NCBI GenBank assembly: GCA_034231615.1
Contig: CM067317.1
Coordinates: forward strand, 49,806,282 to 49,870,281
Reading direction: 5' to 3'
Length of the DNA stretch: 64,000 nucleotides
Source of the DNA: Meghimatium bilineatum
Taxonomy: Eukaryota > Mollusca > Gastropoda > Stylommatophora > Philomycidae
Shown here: positions 56,190-64,000 of the stretch, in pieces
Numbering within the stretch: position 1 is the stretch's first letter
Layout of the letters: each line of letters opens with the position of its first letter
Notes under the pieces: model-generated
What the model was told of the DNA's origin: nothing
The model's input: only the letters and a program-made list of their open reading frames with translations
The model's database searches: none
Translations under genes and position numbers: made by a program

Positions 56190-59100
56190 GATACTGTGAT
56201 AGATGAACGATGGAGCGATAGATGAACAAATGGAGCGATAGATGAACGAATGGAGCGATAGATGAACAAATAGAGAGATAGATGAACAAATAGAGCGATA
56301 GATGAACGAATGGAGCGATAGATGGTGCGATAGATGATAGATGGAGCGATAGATGAACGATGGAGCGATAGATGAACAAATAGAGCGATAGATGAACGAA
56401 TGGAGCGATAGATGAACAAATAGAGCGATAGATGAACGAATGGAGCGATAGATGGAGCGATAGATAGATGGAGCGATAGATGAACGATGGAGCGATAGAA
56501 GAACAAATAGAGCGATAGATGAACGAATGGAGCAATAGATGCACAAATAGAGCGATAGATGAAAGATGGAGGGATAGATGAACGAATGGAGCGATAGATG
56601 AACAAATAGAGCGATAGATGAACAAATAGCGCGATAGATGAACAAAAGGAGCCATAGATGAACGAATGGAGGGATAGATGAAGGATGGAACAATAGATGA
56701 ACAATGGAGCGATAGATGAACAAATGGAGCGATAGATGAACAAATGGAGCGATAGATGAACGATGGAGCGATAGATGAACAAATGGAGCGATAGATGAAC
56801 GAATGGAGCGATAGATGAACGATGGAGCGATAGATGATAGATGGAGCGATAGATGATAGATGGAGCGATAGATGATAGATGGAGCGATAGATGATAGATG
56901 GAGCGATAGATGATAGATGGAGCGATAGATGATAGATGGAGCGATAGATGATAGATGGAGCGATAGATGATAGATGGAGCGATAGATGATAGATGGAGCG
57001 ATAGATGAACGATGGAGCGATAGATGATAGATGGAGCGATAGATGAACATATGGAGGGTTAGATGATACATGGAGCGATAGATGAACAAATGGAGCGATA
57101 GATGAACGATGGAGCGATAGATGATAGATGGAGCGATAGATGATAGATGGAGCGATAGATGATAGATGGAGCGATAGATGAACGATGGAGGGATAGATGA
57201 GCAAATGGAGCGATAGATGAACGATGGAGCGATAGATGAACGATGGAGCGATAGATGATAGATGGAGCGATAGATGAACGATGGAGCGATAGATGAACGA
57301 TGGAGCGATAGATGATAGATGGAGCGATAGATGAACGATGGAGCGATAGATGAACGATGGAGCGATAGATGATAGATGGAGCGATAGATGATAGATGGAG
57401 CGATAGATGATAGATGGAGCGATAGATGATAGATGGAGCGATAGATGATAGATGGAGCGATAGATGATAGATGGAGCGATAGATGATAGATGGAGCGATA
57501 GATGATAGATGGAGCGATAGATGATAGATGGAGCGATAGATGAACGATGGAGCGATAGATGATAGATGGAGCGATAGATGAACATATGGAGGGTTAGATG
57601 ATACATGGAGCGATAGATGAACAAATGGAGCGATAGATGATAGATGGAGCGATAAATGATAGATGGAGCGATAGATGAACAAATGGAGGGATAGATGATA
57701 GATGGAGCGATAGATGAACAAATGGAGGGATAGATCATAGATGGAGCGATAGATGAACAAATGGAGCGATAGATGATAGATGGAGCGATAGATGATAGAT
57801 GGAGCGATAGATGATAGATGGAGCGATAGATGATAGATGGAGCGATAGATGATAGATGGAGCGATAGATGATAGATGGAGCGATAGATGATAGATGGAGC
57901 GATAGATGATAGATGGAGCGATAGATGATAGATGGAGCGATAGATGATAGATGGAGCGATAGATGATAGATGGAGCGATAGATGATAGATGGAGCGATAG
58001 ATGATAGATGGAGCGATAGATGATAGATGGAGCGATAGATGATAGATGGAGCGATAGATGATAGATGGAGCGATAGATGATAGATGGAGCGATAGATGAT
58101 AGATGGAGCGATAGATGAACATATGGAGGGTTAGATGATACATGGAGCGATAGATGAACAAATGGAGCGATAGATGAACGATGGAGCGATAGATGATAGA
58201 TGGAGCGATAGATGAACGATGGAGGGATAGATGAGCAAATGGAGCGATAGATGAACGATGGAGCGATAGATGAACGATGGAGCGATAGATGAACGATGGA
58301 GGGATAGATGAGCAAATGGAGCGATAGATGAACGATGGAGCGATAGATGAACGATGGAGCGATAGATGAACGATGGAGCGATAGATGAACGATGGAGCGA
58401 TAGATGAACGATGGAGCGATAGATGATAGATGGAGCGATAGATGAACGATGGAGCGATAGATGAACGATGGAGGGATAGATGAGCAAATGGAGCGATAGA
58501 TGAACGATGGAGCGATAGATGAACGATGGAGCGATAGATGAACGATGGAGCGATAGATGAACGATGGAGCGATAGATGAACGATGGAGCGATAGATGAAC
58601 GATGGAGCGATAGATGAACGATGGAGCGATAGATGAACGATGGAGCGATAGATGAACGATGGAGCGATAGATGAACGATGGAGCGATAGATGAACGATGG
58701 AGCGATAGATGAACGATGGAGCGATAGATGAACGATGGAGCGATAGATGAACGATGGAGCGATAGATGATAGATGGAGCGATAGATGAACGATGGAGCGA
58801 TAGATGAACGATGGAGGGATAGATGAGCAAATGGAGCGATAGATGAACGATGGAGCGATAGATGAACGATGGAGCGATAGATGATAGATGGAGCGATAGA
58901 TGAACGATGGAGCGATAGATGAACGATGGAGCGATAGATGATAGATGGAGCGATAGATGATAGATGGAGCGATAGATGATAGATGGAGCGATAGATGATA
59001 GATGGAGCGATAGATGATAGATGGAGCGATAGATGATAGATGGAGCGATAGATGATAGATGGAGCGATAGATGATAGATGAAGCGATAGATGATAGATGG

Positions 59101-62100
59101 AGCGATAGATGAACGATGGAGCGATAGATGATAGATGGAGCGATAGATGAACATATGGAGGGTTAGATGATACATGGAGCGATAGATGAACAAATGGAGG
59201 GATAGATGAACAAATGGAGGGATAGATGATAGATGGAGCGATAGATGAACATATGGAGGGTTAGATGATACATGGAGCGATAGATGATACATGGAGCGAT
59301 AGATGAACAAATGGAGGGATAGATGATAGATGGAGCGATAGATGAACAAATGGAGCGATAGATGATAGATGGAGCGATAGATGATAGATGGAGCGATATA
59401 TGATAGATGGAGCGATAGATGATAGATGGAGCGATAGATGATAGATGGAGCGATAGATGAACAAATGGAGGGATAGATGAACAAATGGAGCGATAGATGA
59501 TAGATGGAGCGATAGATCATAGATGGAGCGATAGATGATAGATGGAGCGATAGATGATAGATGGAGCGATAGATGATAGATGGAGCGATAGATGAACGAT
59601 GGAGCGATAGATGAGCAAATGGAGCGATAGATGAGCGATGGAGCGATAGATGAACGATGGAGCGATAGATGAACGATGGAGCGATAGATGAGCAAATGGA
59701 GGGATAGATGAGCAAATGGAGCGATAGATGAACGATGGAGCGATAGATGAACGATGGAGCGATAGATGATAGATGGAGCGATAGATGATAGATGGAGCGA
59801 TAGATGATAGATGGAGCGATAGATGATAGATGGAGCGATAGATGATAGATGGAGCGATAGATGATAGATGGAGCGATAGATGATAGATGGAGCGATAGAT
59901 GATAGATGGAGCGATAGATGATAGATGGAGCGATAGATGAACGATGGAGGGATAGATGAGCAAATGGAGCGATAGATGAACGATGGAGCGATAGATGAAC
60001 GATGGAGCGATAGATGATAGATGGAGCGATAGATGAACGATGGAGCGATAGATGAACGATGGAGCGATAGATGATAGATGGAGCGATAGATGATAGATGG
60101 AGCGATAGATGATAGATGGAGCGATAGATGATAGATGGAGCGATAGATGATAGATGGAGCGATAGATGATAGATGGAGCGATAGATGATAGATGGAGCGA
60201 TAGATGATAGATGGAGCGATAGATGATAGATGGAGCGATAGATGAACGATGGAGCGATAGATGATAGATGGAGCGATAGATGAACATATGGAGGGTTAGA
60301 TGATACATGGAGCGATAGATGAACAAATGGAGCGATAGATGATAGATGGAGCGATAAATGATAGATGGAGCGATAGATGAACAAATGGAGGGATAGATGA
60401 TAGATGGAGCGATAGATGAACAAATGGAGGGATAGATGATAGATGGAGCGATAGATGAACAAATGGAGCGATAGATGATAGATGGAGCGATAGATGATAG
60501 ATGGAGCGATATATGATAGATGGAGCGATAGATGATAGATGGAGCGATAGATGATAGATGGAGCGATAGATGAACAAATGGAGGGATAGATGAACAAATG
60601 GAGCGATAGATGATAGATGGAGCGATAGATCATAGATGGAGCGATAGATGATAGATGGAGCGATAGATGATAGATGGAGCGATAGATGATAGATGGAGCG
60701 ATAGATGATAGATGGAGCGATAGATGAACAAATGGAGCGATAGATGAACAAATGGAGCGATAGATGATAGATGGAGCGATAGATCATAGATGGAGCGATA
60801 GATGATAGATGGAGCGATAGATGATAGATGGAGCGATAGATGATAGATGGAGCGATAGATGATAGATGGAGCGATAAATGATAGGTGGAGCGATAGATGA
60901 ACAAATGGAGCGATAGATGATAGATGGAGCGATAGATGATAGATGGAGCGATAGATGATAGATGGAGCGATAGATGAACGATGGAGCGATAGATGATAGA
61001 TGGAGCGATAAATGATAGGTGGAGCGATAGATGAACAAATGGAGGGATAGATGATAGATGGAGCGATAGATGAACGATGGAGCGATAGATGATAGATGGA
61101 GCGATAAATGATAGGTGGAGCGATAGATGAACAAATGGAGGGATAGATGATAGATGGAGCGATATATGAACGATGGAGCGATAGATGATAGATGGAGCGA
61201 TAAATGATAGGTGGAGCGATAGATGAACAAATGGAGGGATAGATGAACAAATGGAGCGATAGATGATAGATGGAGCGATAGATGATAGATGGAGCGATAG
61301 ATGAACGATGGAGCGATAGATGATAGATGGAGCGATAAATGATAGGTGGAGCGATAGATGAACAAATGGAGGGATAGATGATAGATGGAGCGATAGATGA
61401 ACGATGGAGCGATAGATGATAGATGGAGCGATAAATGATAGGTGGAGCGATAGATGAACAAATGGAGGGATAGATGATAGATGGAGCGATAGATGAACGA
61501 TGGAGCGATAGATGATAGATGGAGCGATAGATGATAGATGGAGCGATAGATGATAGATGGAGCGATAGATGATAGATGGAGCGATAGATGACAGATGGAG
61601 CGATAGATGATAGATGGAGCGATAGATGATAGATGGAGCGATAGATGATAGATGGAGCGATAGATGATAGATGGAGCGATAGATGAACGATGGAGCGATA
61701 GATGATAGATGGAGCGATAGATGAACATATGGAGGGTTAGATGATACATGGAGCGATAGATGAACAAATGGAGCGATAGATGATAGATGGAGCGATAAAT
61801 GATAGATGGAGCGATAGATGAACAAATGGAGGGATAGATGATAGATGGAGCGATAGATGAACAAATGGAGCGATAGATGATAGATGGAGCGATAGATGAT
61901 AGATGGAGCGATATATGATAGATGGAGCGATAGATGATAGATGGAGCGATATATGAACGATGGAGCGATAGATGAACAAATGGAGCGATAGATGAACAAA
62001 TGGAGCGATAGATGATAGATGGAGCGATAGATGATAGATGGAGCGATAGATGAACAAATGGAGCGATAGATGAACAAATGGAGCGATAGATGATAGATGG

Positions 62101-64000
62101 AGCGATATATGAACGATGGAGCGATAGATGATAGATGGAGCGATAGATGATAGATGGAGCGATAGATGATAGATGGAGCGATATATGAACGATGGAGCGA
62201 TAGATGATAGATGGAGCGATAGATGATAGATGGAGCGATAGATGATAGATAGAGCGATAGATGAACGATGGAGCGATAGATGATATATGGAGCGATAGAT
62301 GATAGATGGAGCGATAGATGATAGATGGAGCGATAGATGATAGATGGAGCGATAGATGATAGATGGAGCGATAGATGATAGATGGAGCGATATATGAACG
62401 ATGGAGCGATAGATGATAGATGGAGCGATAGATGATAGATGGAGCGATAGATGATAGATGGAGCGATATATGAACGATGGAGCGATAGATGATAGATGGA
62501 GCGATAGATGATAGATGGAGCGATAGATGATAGATAGAGCGATAGATGAACGATGGAGCGATAGATGATAGATGGAGCGATAGATGAACGATGGAGCGAT
62601 AGATGATAGATGGAGCGATAGATGAACGATGGAGCGATAGATGATAGATGGAGCGATAGATGATAGATGGAGCGATAGATGAACGATGGAGCGATAGGTG
62701 ATAGATGGAGCGATAGATGATAGATGGAGCGATAGATGATAGATGGAGCGATAGATGATAGATGGAGCGATAGATGATAGATGGAGCGATATATGAACGA
62801 TGGAGCGATAGATGATAGATGGAGCGATAGATGATAGATGGAGCGATAGATGATAGATAGAGCGATAGATGAACGATGGAGCGATAGATGATAGATGGAG
62901 CGATAGATGAACGATGGAGCGATAGATGATAGATGGAGCGATAGATGAACGATGGAGCGATAGATGATAGATGGAGCGATAGATGATAGATGGAGCGATA
63001 GATGATAGATGGAGTGATAGATGATCGATGGAGGGATAGATTAACAAATGGAGCGATAGATGATAGATGGAGCGATAGATGATAGATGGAGCGATAGATG
63101 ATAGATGGAGCGATAGATGAACGATGGAGCGATAGATGAACAAATGGAACGATAGATGAACAAATGGAGCGATGGATGATAGATGGAGCGATAGATGAAC
63201 GATGGAGCGATAGATGATAGATGGAGCGATAGATGATAGATGGAGCGATAGATGAACGATGGAGCGAAAGATAATAGATGGAGCGATAGATGATAGATGG
63301 AGCGATAGATGATAGATGCAGGGATATATGAACAAATGAAGCGATAGATGATAGATGGAGCGATAGATGATAGATGGAGCGATAGATGATAGATGGAGCG
63401 ATAGATGAACGATGGAGCGATAGATGATAGATGGAGCGATAGATGAACAAATGGAGGGATAGATGATAGATGGATCGATAGATGAACAAATGGAGGGATA
63501 GATGAACAAATGGAGCGATAGATGAACAAATGGAGCGATAGATGTACAAATGGAGCGATAGATGAACGATGGAGCGATATATGAACAAATGGAGCGATAG
63601 ATGAACAAATGGAGCGATAGATGAACAAATGGACCGATAGATGATAGATGGAGCGATAGATGATAGATGGAGCGATAGATGAACAAATGGAGGGGTAGAT
63701 GAACAAATGGAGCGATAGATGAACAAATGGAGCGATAGATGAACAAATGGAGCGATAGATGAACAAATGGAGCGATAGATGAAAAATGGAGCGATAGATG
63801 AACGATGGAGCGATAGATGAACAAATTGAGCGATAGATGAACAAATGGAGCGATAGATGAAAAATGGAGCTATAGATGAACGATGGAGCGATAGATGAAC
63901 AAATGGAGAGATAGATGAACAAATGCAGCGATAGATGAACAATGGAGCGATAGATGAACAATGGAGCGATAGATGGAGCGATAGATGAACAAATGAAGCG
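56190..64000. repeat. 7.8-kb GATAGATG satellite, 19/20-bp monomers
   Basis: Three monomers intermix: GATAGATGATAGATGGAGC (19 bp), GATAGATGAACGATGGAGC (19 bp) and GATAGATGAACAAATGGAGC (20 bp). Marker variants such as GAACATATGGAGGGTTAG recur at intervals and show higher-order structure. The minus strand has no stop in any frame of the monomer, so frames of up to about 1,480 codons (56185-60633) arise by composition. The array runs off the right edge. Confidence 0.97.

Noticed and set aside
56185..63961. Very long minus-strand frames (up to 1482 codons)
   Set aside because: Stop-free satellite monomer; no start context, no non-repeat sequence, no splice sites.

Overview
This window reads as animal genomic DNA, most likely from a mollusc or another lophotrochozoan. 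The evidence is split genes with GT-AG introns on the minus strand (a cadherin ectodomain gene and a LIM-domain gene), many decayed non-LTR retrotransposon (LINE) pieces, tRNA-derived SINEs, and a very high load of micro-, mini- and satellite DNA. The species is not determined; the molluscan leaning comes from the general look of the repeats and LINE families, not from a database match. One 100-base run of N (16919-17018) marks an assembly gap.

Left third (1-15.3 kb): the 5' part of a cadherin gene on the minus strand. Four exons were assembled by hand: a signal-peptide exon (15233-15317), then 8736-8998, 5316-5532 and 1591-1778. All junctions agree in codon phase, and the gene continues beyond the left edge. 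Its introns hold LINE fragments, a GATA/GATAA array, a hAT-like MITE with target-site duplication, and a 1.4-kb element with long terminal inverted repeats. That element (10404-11777) encloses a broken A32/FtsK-type packaging ATPase and looks like an internally deleted Polinton/Maverick-like relic. The splice donor of the third exon sits at the edge of a 40-bp tandem repeat that has multiplied the donor motif.

Middle (15.4-35.6 kb): no convincing gene. It is a patchwork of LINE pieces, SINEs and minisatellites. In at least four places a retroelement interrupts a minisatellite array (18.3, 25.5, 28.3 and 29.5 kb).

Right centre (35.6-46.3 kb): a three-exon minus-strand gene (46334-44766, 40093-39803, 36683-35619). 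It predicts a protein of about 974 residues: a long Gln/His/Glu-rich N-terminal region, one complete LIM zinc domain, and a Ser-rich coiled-coil tail, followed by a poly(A) signal just past the stop. The LIM domain resembles those of the hillarin/LTD-1/KY group, but no transglutaminase-like domain follows in this model. Its introns carry SINEs, LINE 3' ends and an RNase H-bearing LINE piece.

Right end (46.6-64 kb): mostly satellite DNA. There is a 30-bp array, a 5.8-kb 17-bp satellite with higher-order structure, another 30-bp array, a gap with SINEs and a long hairpin, then a 7.8-kb array of 19/20-bp GATAGATG-type monomers that runs off the window. Long open frames in these arrays are composition artefacts.

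The two genes appear unrelated; both run on the minus strand. Everything else is repeat biology: several SINE families seem to share one 3' end, and one minisatellite has arisen inside a SINE.
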